From positions 62,001 to 126,000 of the forward strand of contig JAJDZX010000025.1 in NCBI GenBank assembly GCA_022824395.1: 64,000 nucleotides of DNA, read 5' to 3'. Below the pieces are notes generated by a model. It was not told where the DNA came from. It did not search any database and saw nothing but the letters and a program-made list of their open reading frames with translations. Shown here one piece after another: positions 51,706 to 61,319 of the stretch. Source of the DNA: Alphaproteobacteria bacterium (GTDB lineage Bacteria > Pseudomonadota > Alphaproteobacteria > TMED109). Position numbers and translations under genes: made by a program. How positions within the stretch are numbered: position 1 is the first letter of the stretch; each line of letters starts with the position of its first letter.

Positions 51706-52403
51706 ACCCCGAGGTAGCGGAGCTGGAGGGAGCGGTCCGCGCGCAGTTCCGCGCTGGTCCCCTTCCACACCACACTGCCCTTTTCGACAATGTGATGCAG
51801 ATCAGCCAACCCGATCAGCATCTCCAGGTTCTTGTCGATCACCAACACTGCCTGCCTCGCTTCCTTGAGGCTGCTGAGGCATGCCCAAATCTCCCGACGC
51901 ACCAGCGGTGCCAAGCCTTCCGTCGCCTCGTCCAGGATCATCAGTTGCGGGTTGGTGAGAAGTGCGCGTCCGATTGCCAGCATCTGCTGTTCGCCGCCCG
52001 ACAGCTGATTACCGGCGCTCGCCAACCGGGCGCCCAAGGCCGGAAACAACTCGATCACCCGCTCGAACGTCCACGCGGGCACACCGTGTCTCGGGACGCG
52101 CGCCGTGGCAATCAGGTTTTCGCGAACCGACAGGTTCGGAAAGATCTGACGTCCTTCGGGTACCAGGCCGATTCCTGCCCGGGCAATGGCGTGCGAGGGC
52201 AGCTGGTCGATACGGGTGCCGTTCAACGTGATCGTGCCGGAACGCGTCCTGACAATCCCCATAATCGTGCGCACCGTGGTGGTCTTCCCCATTCCGTTGC
52301 GCCCAAGCAGCGTCACGACCTCGCCGCTGCTCACGGCGAGGTTCATGTCAAACAGGACCTGGCTGTCGCCGTAGAACGCATCCACACCCCGCATCTCAAG
52401 CAT
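51702..52403 (-). CDS. livF: Branched-chain-type ABC transporter ATPase LivF
   Basis: The 233-residue ATPase has Walker A G-R-N-G-M-G-K-T-T, the signature L-S-G-G-E-Q-Q-M and Walker B L-M-I-L-D-E-A-T-E-G-L. It is the last gene of a five-gene importer operon, overlapping livG by 1 bp. Because it faces the benzoate genes end to end, the importer probably carries an aromatic acid rather than an amino acid. Confidence 0.93.
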   Translation of the reverse strand: MLEMRGVDAFYGDSQVLFDMNLAVSSGEVVTLLGRNGMGKTTTVRTIMGIVRTRSGTITLNGTRIDQLPSHAIARAGIGLVPEGRQIFPNLSVRENLIATARVPRHGVPAWTFERVIELFPALGARLASAGNQLSGGEQQMLAIGRALLTNPQLMILDEATEGLAPLVRREIWACLSSLKEARQAVLVIDKNLEMLIGLADLHHIVEKGSVVWKGTSAELRADRSLQLRYLGV

Positions 52404-53167
52404 CAGACGTGCGCCTCGCCGAGATACGCCGCACGCACCTGGCTGTTCTGGCGGATCGCGTCCGGCCGGCCCGACGCGATTGCTCGTCCGTAGACGAGCA
52501 CGGTGATGCGATCGGCCAACGCAAACACGGCATCGAGATCGTGCTCGATCAACAGCATGCCGTGCGTCTCCTTCAGGCCCCCCAGGAAATCGATCAAGTC
52601 ACGATTTTCCTCGGGCCCCATGCCCGCCATGGGTTCGTCGAGCAGGAGGAAGGAAGGGTGCGTGGCCAGGGCGATCGCAATCTCCAACTGGCGCTGCTCG
52701 CCGTGCGCGAGATGTCCGGCCGGGGTCGCCGCCCGGTCACCCAATCCGACCTTTTCGAGCAGAACGCGGGCAGGTTCTGTCAGGGCCGGATCACGCATGG
52801 CCGAGCGCCAGAACCTGAAGCTGTGACCCTGCCGGGCCTGTACCGGCAGGACCACGTTTTCCAGCACAGTGAATTCACGAAACACGCTGGTGATCTGGAA
52901 CGACCGTGCCAGCCCGCGCTGCACCCGGCCGGGCGCTGGCAGCCCGGTAATGTCGTCCCCTCCGAACACGATCGACCCGCTGTCGGGCTGCAGAAAGCCG
53001 GACAGCATGTGCACCAGCGTCGTCTTGCCCGCGCCATTGGGTCCGATGACGGCATGAATCTCACCGTGCTGCGCGCGCATTGACAGATCGGCCGCCGCCT
53101 GGAGGCCGCCGAAACGCTTGTGGAGCCCCCGCGCTTCGAGATGCAACGCCCGCGGACCGTCAGTCAC
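52403..53167 (-). CDS. livG: Branched-chain-type ABC transporter ATPase LivG
   Basis: The 254-residue ATPase has Walker A G-P-N-G-A-G-K-T-T, the signature region L-A-H-G-E-Q-R-Q-L, and Walker B L-L-L-D-E-P-M-A-G-M-G-P. It begins with GTG, overlapping livM by 8 bp. With LivF it forms the ATPase pair of the importer. Confidence 0.93.
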   Translation of the reverse strand: MTDGPRALHLEARGLHKRFGGLQAAADLSMRAQHGEIHAVIGPNGAGKTTLVHMLSGFLQPDSGSIVFGGDDITGLPAPGRVQRGLARSFQITSVFREFTVLENVVLPVQARQGHSFRFWRSAMRDPALTEPARVLLEKVGLGDRAATPAGHLAHGEQRQLEIAIALATHPSFLLLDEPMAGMGPEENRDLIDFLGGLKETHGMLLIEHDLDAVFALADRITVLVYGRAIASGRPDAIRQNSQVRAAYLGEAHV

Positions 53168-54113
53168 GCGCCGCTCTCGATCCCAGGAGGCCCATCACCC
53201 CACCACGGGCAAACAGCACCACCAGGATGAGGAACGGGCCGAACACGAGATGCCAGTGAATCGTGATGGTTGACAGGATCTCGGACAGGAGGAGGAAGAC
53301 GACGGCACCGACCAGAGGTCCGAAGAGGGTTGCGGTACCGCCGAGGACCGTCATGAGGATCAACTCTCCCGACCGATGCCAGTTCATCATGTCCGGTGAA
53401 ACGAAACGCTCCAGGTTGGCCTGCAGAAACCCCGCCAGTCCGCACATCACGCCAGCGATGACAAACGCCGCGAGCCGGTAGCGGTACGTGGGAATCCCGA
53501 CGGCCTGAACGCGCGTGTCATTGGATTGCGATGCCCGCAGCACCATGCCGAACCGTGAGACGACTATGCGCCACTGAAGGAGCAGGCAGCCCAGAAGCGC
53601 GGCGAAGATCGTGTAGTACATGACCGCGCCGTCTTCCAGATCGATGATTCCGGATCCGAATTCGCTGCGCCAGAGGATGTTCAGCCCGTCGTCACTGCCG
53701 TAGCGCTCGGCACTCACGCTCAGAAAGAACACCATTTGCGCAAGTGCCAGGGTGATCATGATGAAGTAGATGCCCCGGGTGCGCAGGCAGATGACCCCGA
53801 ATACCAGTGCCACGACTGCGCAAAGTCCCATCGCTACAGGCAACTGTATCCACGCGCTGGTGATGTCATGGAATGCCAGGATTCCCACGGCGTAACCGCC
53901 GATGCCGAGGTACACCGCATGGCCAAAGCTGATCATGCCACCGAATCCCATGATCAGATTCAAGCTGATGGCAGCGATCGCCCAGACCATGATGCGGGCA
54001 AACACGATGACGTAGAACGGCTCATCCAGCGCGGAAGCCAGATACGGAACCGCCGCGCAAAGCGAGATCAGCAACGCGGAAACAGCGTGCGCCGGGGTCA
54101 GCTGAGATCTCAC
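53160..54113 (-). CDS. livM: Branched-chain-type ABC transporter permease LivM
   Basis: The 317-residue permease has about nine hydrophobic segments and the family pattern N-L-I-M-G-F-G-G-M-I-S-F-G-H-A-V-Y-L-G-I-G-G-Y near the start and L-G-G-T-A-T-L-F-G-P-L-V-G-A near the end. The start overlaps the livH stop by 4 bp. Confidence 0.92.
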   Translation of the reverse strand: MRSQLTPAHAVSALLISLCAAVPYLASALDEPFYVIVFARIMVWAIAAISLNLIMGFGGMISFGHAVYLGIGGYAVGILAFHDITSAWIQLPVAMGLCAVVALVFGVICLRTRGIYFIMITLALAQMVFFLSVSAERYGSDDGLNILWRSEFGSGIIDLEDGAVMYYTIFAALLGCLLLQWRIVVSRFGMVLRASQSNDTRVQAVGIPTYRYRLAAFVIAGVMCGLAGFLQANLERFVSPDMMNWHRSGELILMTVLGGTATLFGPLVGAVVFLLLSEILSTITIHWHLVFGPFLILVVLFARGGVMGLLGSRAARD

Positions 54114-55045
54114 GGGGCCGCCGTCGCGCTCCGCGGGGGGAACAGGCCCTGAGGTCGAAAAAACAGGATTCCCGCCATCAGGATGTAGATCAGCATCGAA
54201 GACAGGGCGGGGCCGGCCGACTCGGCAGCATTGGGCGACAGGAACAGCAACAGGATCACGTCGAGAAAGGACCGGCCCATCGTGTCGATGATGCCCGTCA
54301 GGAGGGCGGCGACGAAGGCACCACGGACGGATCCGATGCCGCCGATCACGATGACGACGAAGGCGAGAATCAGCACGTCCTCCCCCATTCCGATCGCGGC
54401 TTGGGTAATCGGCGTGATGATCAGGCCGGCCAGGCCTGCAAGGACCGCGCCGATCCCGAACACGAGGGAGAACAGGACGGGGATGTTGACCCCAAGGGCC
54501 CCCGCCATGACCCGATTGGAGGCACCGGCCCGGACCAGCATCCCAAAGCGGGTCCGCGCGACCAGCAGGTACAGGCCGAGCGCCACCAGAATCCCGATCA
54601 CGATGATGACGACGCGATAGAGCGGATAGGTGATGCCAGCCCCGAGCGCCACGGTTCCCTCCAGAAAATCCGGGAGCGGAACCGCGAGGCCTTCCGGCCC
54701 CCAGATCAATCGCGTTGCCTCGTTGAAGAACAGGATGAGCCCGAAGGTCGCCAGGACCTGGTCCAGATGGCTCCGGCGATAGAGGGTCCGCAGTGCAATG
54801 GTTTCAACCAGCACGCCGATGGCAAACATCGCCGGCACCATGAGCACGGCACCGAGCATCAGGGAACCAGTTGCAAGCGTCAACGTGCCGCCAACGAATG
54901 CACCGATCATGAACAGGGAACCGTGCGCGAGGTTCACCAGGTCCATGATTCCGAACACGAGGGTGAGCCCTGCGGCCATGAGGAACAGGATGATTCCAAG
55001 CTGGAACCCGTTCAGCAGCTGTTCAATCAGCAGGACGTAGTCCAT
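54110..55045 (-). CDS. livH: Branched-chain-type ABC transporter permease LivH
   Basis: The 311-residue permease starts with Q-L-L-N-G-F-Q-L-G-I-I-L-F-L-M-A-A-G-L-T-L, then F-G-I-M-D-L-V-N-L-A-H-G-S, the common LivH pattern. It later has G-G-I-G-S-V-R-G-A-F-V-A-A-L-L-T-G. Its start is 90 bp after the binding-protein gene. Confidence 0.93.
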   Translation of the reverse strand: MDYVLLIEQLLNGFQLGIILFLMAAGLTLVFGIMDLVNLAHGSLFMIGAFVGGTLTLATGSLMLGAVLMVPAMFAIGVLVETIALRTLYRRSHLDQVLATFGLILFFNEATRLIWGPEGLAVPLPDFLEGTVALGAGITYPLYRVVIIVIGILVALGLYLLVARTRFGMLVRAGASNRVMAGALGVNIPVLFSLVFGIGAVLAGLAGLIITPITQAAIGMGEDVLILAFVVIVIGGIGSVRGAFVAALLTGIIDTMGRSFLDVILLLFLSPNAAESAGPALSSMLIYILMAGILFFRPQGLFPPRSATAAP

Positions 55046-55135
55046 TACCTATCCTGCTCCCGGTACGGGCGACGAAGCACTCGCCTGTCGACGTATCTTG
55101 ACGCCACAAGGCGCCGGGGACGCTGGCGATGCGGC

Positions 55136-56314
55136 CTAGCCGCCCATCTCGCACTGACTGGCGTACGGATCCTGATGATCCTCCAGCACCACGGGGCCCA
55201 CCGACGTGGTCCAATTGCCGTCGGCGTCCTCCACCACCGTGCGCTCGTAGAAGTTCTGGACCGGAAAGTGGTTGGATCCCATCCGGAACTGGCCGCGCAC
55301 CGAAGGAAACTCGGCCTTCCTGAGGGCGGAACGCATCCCGTCAACGTCCTGGACGTCGCCGCCGACCGCCTCGACCGCGGACTTGATGAAGAACATCGAA
55401 TCATAGCTCTGGGCCGCATAGAACGAGGGGTAACGGCCATACTTCTTCCGGAACGCGGCCACGAACTTCTGGTTCTGGTCGTTCCGCAAATCCGGCGCCC
55501 AGAACTGGGTCATCTTGCTCCCGAGCACCGCATCGATCCCGGCCTCCTGAAACAGCGGCAAGCTGATGGAATCAAACGTGTATACGGAGAACAGGGGAAT
55601 GGCGTCGATCAAGCCCGCCTGTTCGTACTGCTTGACGAATGCCGGACCCGCCGGGCCTGGATAGAACATGAAGACGCCCTCGGGGCCGGCAGCCTTGATC
55701 TTCGATAGTTCCGCCGACCAATCCCGCTGCGACGGCCACACGGTCATGTCCTTCCCCACAACCTCGCCGGCAAACACGCGCTCGACACCCGCCACCATGT
55801 TCTGGCCAGCTACGTAGTTGGGAGCCACGATGTAGAGCGATCTGATTGCTTCCCGATTGAGCAACTCTCCCAGCGCCATCGGCGTCTGATCGTTCTGCCA
55901 CGAGATGTTGAAGAAGTTCTCGTGACACCGACGACCGGCCAATGGCGCCGGACCGGCGTTCGCGCTGATGAGGAGCTTGCCGGCACTCAGTACGACGGGG
56001 GCCGATGCGAGCAGGACGTTGGACCAGATGTAACCGGCGACCAGATCGACGTCATCCCGCAGGAGGAGCCGCTCGGTGGCCTGTTTGCCCTTTTGCGCGT
56101 TGAACTCGTCGTCGCCGTAGACGACCTCTACCGCCTCCGGGCCCATGCGCCCGCCGATGTGCTCGAGCGCGAGCTCCACCGCATCGCGCATGTCGCGCCC
56201 GACGACTGCCGCAGGCGTCGTGAGGGTTGTGACGAAGCCGATCTTGATGTCGGCCGACGCCGGAGAGGACACCGCCGCCGTGAGCGCCGCTGCTGCCACG
56301 ATTTTCTTGAGCAT
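55136..56314 (-). CDS. Liv-type periplasmic substrate-binding protein
   Basis: The 392-residue binding protein has a signal peptide cut after S-S-P-A-S-A, then I-K-I-G-F-V-T-T-L-T-T-P-A-A-V-V-G-R-D, the start of the type I periplasmic-binding fold. It is the first gene of the importer operon, with GGGAG 6 bp before the ATG at 56314. The ligand is probably benzoate or another aromatic acid, given its neighbours, but sequence alone does not show this. Confidence 0.9.
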   Translation of the reverse strand: MLKKIVAAAALTAAVSSPASADIKIGFVTTLTTPAAVVGRDMRDAVELALEHIGGRMGPEAVEVVYGDDEFNAQKGKQATERLLLRDDVDLVAGYIWSNVLLASAPVVLSAGKLLISANAGPAPLAGRRCHENFFNISWQNDQTPMALGELLNREAIRSLYIVAPNYVAGQNMVAGVERVFAGEVVGKDMTVWPSQRDWSAELSKIKAAGPEGVFMFYPGPAGPAFVKQYEQAGLIDAIPLFSVYTFDSISLPLFQEAGIDAVLGSKMTQFWAPDLRNDQNQKFVAAFRKKYGRYPSFYAAQSYDSMFFIKSAVEAVGGDVQDVDGMRSALRKAEFPSVRGQFRMGSNHFPVQNFYERTVVEDADGNWTTSVGPVVLEDHQDPYASQCEMGG

Positions 56315-56436
56315 GTTCAACTCCCAGTGACGGCCACGACGTGGTCGGGCCCGGCCTGCCTCGCCGTGCCTGGCAGCGTTGGCTCCCAGCACGGCCATAT
56401 CTAGCGGGTCCGGCAGCCCGGCCGGTCGACCTCCGG

Positions 56437-57429
56437 TCACGCTGCCGAAGCCAAGAACGGCTGGCTCTGCACCCGCAGGCCCTCCTTGGCCGCTTCATAC
56501 TCGCTGCGAAGCCGTTCCACGATCTCTGCGGTCGAGGCTACGTCCCCGATCATTCCCGAACTCTGTCCGGCGCTCCAGATGTCCCGCCAGGTGCGCCGGT
56601 CGATGCTGCCGCCGGATCGGAAATCCATTTTCGACTTGTCGGCTTCCGGCAAGTTCGCCGGGTCCAGACCGGCTTCCGCGATGCTGCCGGACAGGTAGTT
56701 CCCTTTCACTCCGGAAAACAGACTGGTGTAGACGATGTCCGAGGCGCGGCTGTCTACCACCATCTGCTTGTAGCGTTCCGGCGCGTTGGCCTCCTTGGAA
56801 GCGATGAAGCGCGTCCCGAAATATGCGAGGTCGGCCCCCATCGCTTGGGCAGCCAGGATCTGGCTGCCGGTAGCCATGGCGCCGGACAGAATGACGGGGC
56901 CATCGAAGAACTGCCGAACCTCGGCCACCAGGGCAAACGGACTCAGGGTCCCTGCATGACCGCCCGCTCCGGCGCACACGAGGATCAAACCGTCTGCGCC
57001 TTCACCCAGAGCCTTCTTGGCGTGTCGGATGTTGGTCACATCGTGAAAGATCCGTCCGCCGTAGGAATGGATCTGCTTTTCGATGGCGGTCGGCGCCTGC
57101 AGGCTGCTGATAATGAATGGCACCTCGTGCTTGACGCAGACGTCGACATCGTGCTCCAGCCGCTCATTCGAACGGTGCACGATCTGATTGACCGCGAACG
57201 GCGCGACCGGTGCGCCCGGATGGGCCTTGGCCCAGGCCCCAAGCTCCGATTTGATGCGCCCGATCCACCGATCCAGCATCTCCGGGGGCCTGGCATTGAG
57301 CGCCGGAAAGGCACCCATGACGCCTGCCTTGCACTGCTCGATGACGAGGTCGGGATTCGACACGATGAACAGAGGCGCTCCAATAAGCGGAAGCGAGAGA
57401 CGTCCCTCCAGGTACGACGGAAGCGGCAT
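56437..57429 (-). CDS. Nitronate monooxygenase family flavoprotein
   Basis: The 330-residue TIM-barrel FMN protein has the start L-P-L-I-G-A-P-L-F-I-V-S-N-P and the phosphate-site pattern C-A-G-A-G-G-H-A-G-T, with a conserved His. Members oxidise nitronates, but some act as quinone or enoyl reductases. It is upstream of the importer operon on the same strand, 122 bp from the binding protein, and may be part of the aromatic-acid cluster. Confidence 0.85.
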   Translation of the reverse strand: MPLPSYLEGRLSLPLIGAPLFIVSNPDLVIEQCKAGVMGAFPALNARPPEMLDRWIGRIKSELGAWAKAHPGAPVAPFAVNQIVHRSNERLEHDVDVCVKHEVPFIISSLQAPTAIEKQIHSYGGRIFHDVTNIRHAKKALGEGADGLILVCAGAGGHAGTLSPFALVAEVRQFFDGPVILSGAMATGSQILAAQAMGADLAYFGTRFIASKEANAPERYKQMVVDSRASDIVYTSLFSGVKGNYLSGSIAEAGLDPANLPEADKSKMDFRSGGSIDRRTWRDIWSAGQSSGMIGDVASTAEIVERLRSEYEAAKEGLRVQSQPFLASAA

Positions 57430-57703
57430 GGCGATCCTTTCGGCAGGGGCAGGCTAGCGAAATCTGATGGAAGCCGGGCAACCAGTTGGAGGTCCCGCCA
57501 AGGTGCCGTTTTAGCGGCCCGAAGCCGTCAGCGTAAGGCCCCGGCTGGCCGGCAGTATCCACGATCACAATTGAGCGGGCGGTAGAGTACTGTAGCGGCT
57601 TGCCCCTCGCGGATGGTATCGCCAACTGTACCATCGCACGCCCGGATATCCCGCCGGGCCCCGGTCACCTCCCACGACTTGCGATCGTATTCGGGAGCTA
57701 GGT

Positions 57704-60700
57704 TTGAAGCGCGTACTCATTGCCAATCGCGGCGAGATCGCCTTGCGCATTGCGCGGACGGCCTGCGAAAAGGGACTGGTACCCGTGCTGGTTCATCCAG
57801 AGGACGACCCTCCCTTCCACGCCGCCGCCGGCGCATGGCTGCGCCAGACGATCCCGGGTCGGGGCGTCGCCGCGTATCTCGACCACGAGCAAGTGCTGCA
57901 GGCGGCAGACGCCGCCGACTGCGACGCCATCCATCCGGGCTATGGCTTCCTGAGCGAGAATGCCGAATTCGCGCGGGCGGCAATCGCTTCGGGGCGCACC
58001 TTTGTCGGCCCTGCCCCGGAGACGCTCGAACTCTTCGGCGACAAGATACGCGCGCGCGAGTTTGCCCGCCGGTGCGGGATTCCCGTGCTTCCCGCGACGG
58101 CCGGCGACGGCGGTATTGAAGCGGCACGCGAGTTCTTCCGCACGCTCGCGGATGGCGAGGCGGTGATGATCAAGGCGGCGGGCGGCGGCGGCGGGCGCGG
58201 AATGCGGGCGGTACGCGGCCTGGAAGAGCTCGAAGGCGAATGGTCCCGATGTGAAGACGAGGCGGAGCGGGCATTCGGAAACAAGGCCCTGTACGCGGAG
58301 AAGCTGGTGCAGCAGCCGCGTCACCTCGAGGTCCAGATTGCCGGCGATGGCGCTGGCGCCGTCACTGCGTTCGGGGAGCGAGAATGCAGTCTGCAGCGCC
58401 GCCGGCAGAAACTGCTGGAAATTGCTCCGGCGCCCAATCTCTCAGTGGGCATCCGCGACCAAATCATCGAATGTGCCGTAACCATGGCGCAAGCGGCAGA
58501 GTTCGCGAACCTCGGTACTTTCGAGTTTCTTCTGGAGGAGTCCGGAAATTTTCACTTCATCGAAACCAATCCGAGACTTCAGGTGGAACATACGGTCACG
58601 GAAGAGGTTTTCGGTATCGATCTTGTCGGATTGCAGTTTGACCTCGCGGCCGGAGCACCCTTGTCCGATGTCGCCAACGGGAATGGTCCGCAGGGTTGCG
58701 CCATCCAGGCCCGGATCAACGCGGAGATCCTGCGACCGGACGGGCAGGTGCGACCCGCTGCCGGGACAGCCGAACTATTCCAGCCGCCCACAGGGCCGGG
58801 AATTCGCGTCGATACGCACGGGGGCGCCGGGTTCGCTCCCCATCCGAGCTTCGATTCCCTTCTGGCCAAAGTCATCGTCCGGGGAGATTCGTTCCCGACT
58901 GCCGCCGGCAAGCTTGCCCGGGCCCTCGGCGAGTTCCGAATTTCCGGCATTGCCACCAATCTCAAGTTCATGCGCCGGCTGCTGGAGCGCGAAGAGGTCA
59001 AGGCGGGACTCCTCCACACCGAGCTGGTGGAAGTCCTGCTCGACGAATTGGTGACCGAATCGGACAACTCCACGCACGACACCGCGGGCGGCCCTGTCAT
59101 CGTGGGGGCGCAGGTTGACTCCAGCGACCCCCTCGCGGTCCTGGCACACGGGAAGGGCCAAGATCGGGCTGACGCTCTAACGGCAGCGTCTGCTCCACCG
59201 GAAGCGGGCGCTGTGAAGGCCCCGCTTCAGGGCACAGTGGTTGAAATCCTGGTGTCCGAGGGGGATCCCGTGCGTGCCGGCGGCGACTTGCTGGTCATGG
59301 AAGCCATGAAGATGCAGCACGTGATCACCGCCGATCACGCGGGCTATGTGTCTCGAATTCCGGTTGCCCTGGGTGATACCGTTGCCGAGGGAAGCCCCGT
59401 GGCGGTCATCGATGCGGCCAGCCTGGAGGCCTCGGAAGCGGACGATTCGGCCGCCATCGACCTTGCACGCATCCGGCCCGATCTCGCGGAAGTACTTGAC
59501 CGACAAGCCCGGACGCAAGACGAACGCCGCCCGAAAGCCGTAGCTCGTCGACGCCGGACCGGTCAGCGCACCGCCCGCGAGAACGTCAATGACCTGGTCG
59601 ACCCGGGATCGTTCACCGAATACGGATCTCTCGTCATCGCGGCGCGGCGTCAGCGGTACCCCATGGAAGAACTGATCGATCGCACGCCGGCAGACGGTCT
59701 GATTGCGGGGATGGGCCGCGTCAACGGCGATCTATTCGATGACGAGCACGCCCGGTGCATGATCATGGCCTACGACTACACGGTATTGGCGGGCACGCAG
59801 GGCAAGTTTAATCATCACAAGAAGGACAGGATGTTCGCTCTCGCCGAGAACTGGCGCCTGCCCATGGTGTTCTTTACGGAAGGCGGCGGCGGACGGCCGG
59901 GTGACACGGATATCGTATTTGCCGCCGATCTGCACATTCCTGCCTTTCACCTGTTCGGCCGGCTTAGCGGCCTCGTCCCTATGGTCGGAATCGCTTCGGG
60001 ACGCTGTTTCGCCGGGAATGCCGTGATCCTGGGCTGCAGCGATGTCGTGATTGCAACCCGCAATACGAACATCGGCATGGGCGGGCCAGCCATGATCGAG
60101 GGCGGCGGCCTGGGGATCTTCAAGCCGGAGGAAGTCGGGCCGCTCGACGTTCAGGTGCCGAACGGGGTGGTCGATATCCAGGTGGAGGACGAGGCGGAAG
60201 CCGTGCAGGCTGCGAAGCAGTACCTGTCCTATTTCCAGGGACCAGTCGCGGACTGGTCCGCGGCGGACCAGCGGAAGCTTCGCCACGTCGTTCCCGAGAA
60301 CCGGCTCCGGACCTACGACGTCCGGAAGGTGATCGAACTCCTGGCCGACGAGGGCTCCGTGCTGGAGCTGCGGAAGGGCTTTGCCGCCGGCATGGTGACG
60401 GCACTCGTGCGCATCGAAGGCCGGCCGATCGGGCTGGTTGCCAACAACCCTCTCCACTTGGCCGGCGCTGTCGACAGCGATGGCGCCGACAAGGCGGCGC
60501 GTTTCATGCAGCTGTGCGACGCCTTCGATATCCCCATCCTCTGTCTCTGCGACACGCCGGGCAACATGGTCGGACCCGAAGCGGAGAAGACCGCGCTGGT
60601 ACGTCACTGCTGTCGCCTGTACGTCATCGGTTCCAGCGTCACGGTACCGATGTTCACGATCGTCTTGCGGAAGTCCTACGGACTCGGGGCGCAGGCCATG

Positions 60701-61027
60701 GCGGCCGGTAGTTTCCATGCCCCATTCTTCGCGATTTCGTGGCCCACCGGGGAATTCGGCGGCATGGGCCTAGAAGGAGCCGTCAAGCTGGGTTATCGCG
60801 ACGAACTGGCCGCGATCAAGGACCCGGAAGAGCGAAAGGCCCGTTACGAAGAACGGGTTGCCGGCATGTACGAGCAGGGCAAGGCGATCAACACGGCTTC
60901 CCTGTTCGAGATCGACGACGTCATCGACCCGGCCGACACCCGTCGCTGGATTGTCGAAGGCCTCCGGGCCTGTCCGCCGCCACCACCCCGCACCGGCAAG
61001 AAACGCCCTTGCGTCGACACTTGGTGA
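57704..61027 (+). CDS. Single-chain acyl-CoA carboxylase (biotin carboxylase-BCCP-carboxyltransferase)
   Basis: All parts of a biotin-dependent carboxylase lie in one 1,107-residue chain. Residues 1-450 are the biotin carboxylase (V-L-I-A-N-R-G-E-I-A-L-R-I, the Gly-rich K-A-A-G-G-G-G-G-R-G-M loop, and F-I-E-T-N-P-R-L-Q-V-E-H). A biotinyl domain follows, with Lys536 in E-A-M-K-M. From about residue 600 both carboxyltransferase halves are present (F-T-E-G-G-G-G-R-P-G-D, then L-C-D-T-P-G-N-M-V-G-P). This is the layout of the long-chain/multi-substrate LCC carboxylases. The acyl substrate cannot be named. The start is TTG at 57704. Confidence 0.93.
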   Translation: MKRVLIANRGEIALRIARTACEKGLVPVLVHPEDDPPFHAAAGAWLRQTIPGRGVAAYLDHEQVLQAADAADCDAIHPGYGFLSENAEFARAAIASGRTFVGPAPETLELFGDKIRAREFARRCGIPVLPATAGDGGIEAAREFFRTLADGEAVMIKAAGGGGGRGMRAVRGLEELEGEWSRCEDEAERAFGNKALYAEKLVQQPRHLEVQIAGDGAGAVTAFGERECSLQRRRQKLLEIAPAPNLSVGIRDQIIECAVTMAQAAEFANLGTFEFLLEESGNFHFIETNPRLQVEHTVTEEVFGIDLVGLQFDLAAGAPLSDVANGNGPQGCAIQARINAEILRPDGQVRPAAGTAELFQPPTGPGIRVDTHGGAGFAPHPSFDSLLAKVIVRGDSFPTAAGKLARALGEFRISGIATNLKFMRRLLEREEVKAGLLHTELVEVLLDELVTESDNSTHDTAGGPVIVGAQVDSSDPLAVLAHGKGQDRADALTAASAPPEAGAVKAPLQGTVVEILVSEGDPVRAGGDLLVMEAMKMQHVITADHAGYVSRIPVALGDTVAEGSPVAVIDAASLEASEADDSAAIDLARIRPDLAEVLDRQARTQDERRPKAVARRRRTGQRTARENVNDLVDPGSFTEYGSLVIAARRQRYPMEELIDRTPADGLIAGMGRVNGDLFDDEHARCMIMAYDYTVLAGTQGKFNHHKKDRMFALAENWRLPMVFFTEGGGGRPGDTDIVFAADLHIPAFHLFGRLSGLVPMVGIASGRCFAGNAVILGCSDVVIATRNTNIGMGGPAMIEGGGLGIFKPEEVGPLDVQVPNGVVDIQVEDEAEAVQAAKQYLSYFQGPVADWSAADQRKLRHVVPENRLRTYDVRKVIELLADEGSVLELRKGFAAGMVTALVRIEGRPIGLVANNPLHLAGAVDSDGADKAARFMQLCDAFDIPILCLCDTPGNMVGPEAEKTALVRHCCRLYVIGSSVTVPMFTIVLRKSYGLGAQAMAAGSFHAPFFAISWPTGEFGGMGLEGAVKLGYRDELAAIKDPEERKARYEERVAGMYEQGKAINTASLFEIDDVIDPADTRRWIVEGLRACPPPPPRTGKKRPCVDTW

Positions 61028-61319
61028 TCGTGCGCAAAACGATGCCCCGCTGTGCAGCTACGCGCCTTACCGCCGACGGTTCTCCGCCCCGGTAGAAGAG
61101 CAAGCCCGGTCGCCGCGGGCCACGCGCCTCGCGCTGCCATTTCGAAGACGCCACTGCCCCTTTGCCGGACCAAGTCCGTCGCGGCCCTCTTCCCCGGCCT
61201 CCCGACCCCTCCTGTTTCCGCGGCACCGGTCCAGCCGAATCGCAGCTGCGCCAACCTGTCCGCACTGGCCTATGCTCTGCGGCGAGCAGTTTCGGCCTTT
61301 TCTTCGCTAGGGGCACACA

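Noticed and set aside
54401-55708. 435-codon plus-strand frame opposite livH and the binding protein
   Set aside because: It is antisense to two clear transporter genes and rich in His/Arg/Asp from reversed hydrophobic codons.
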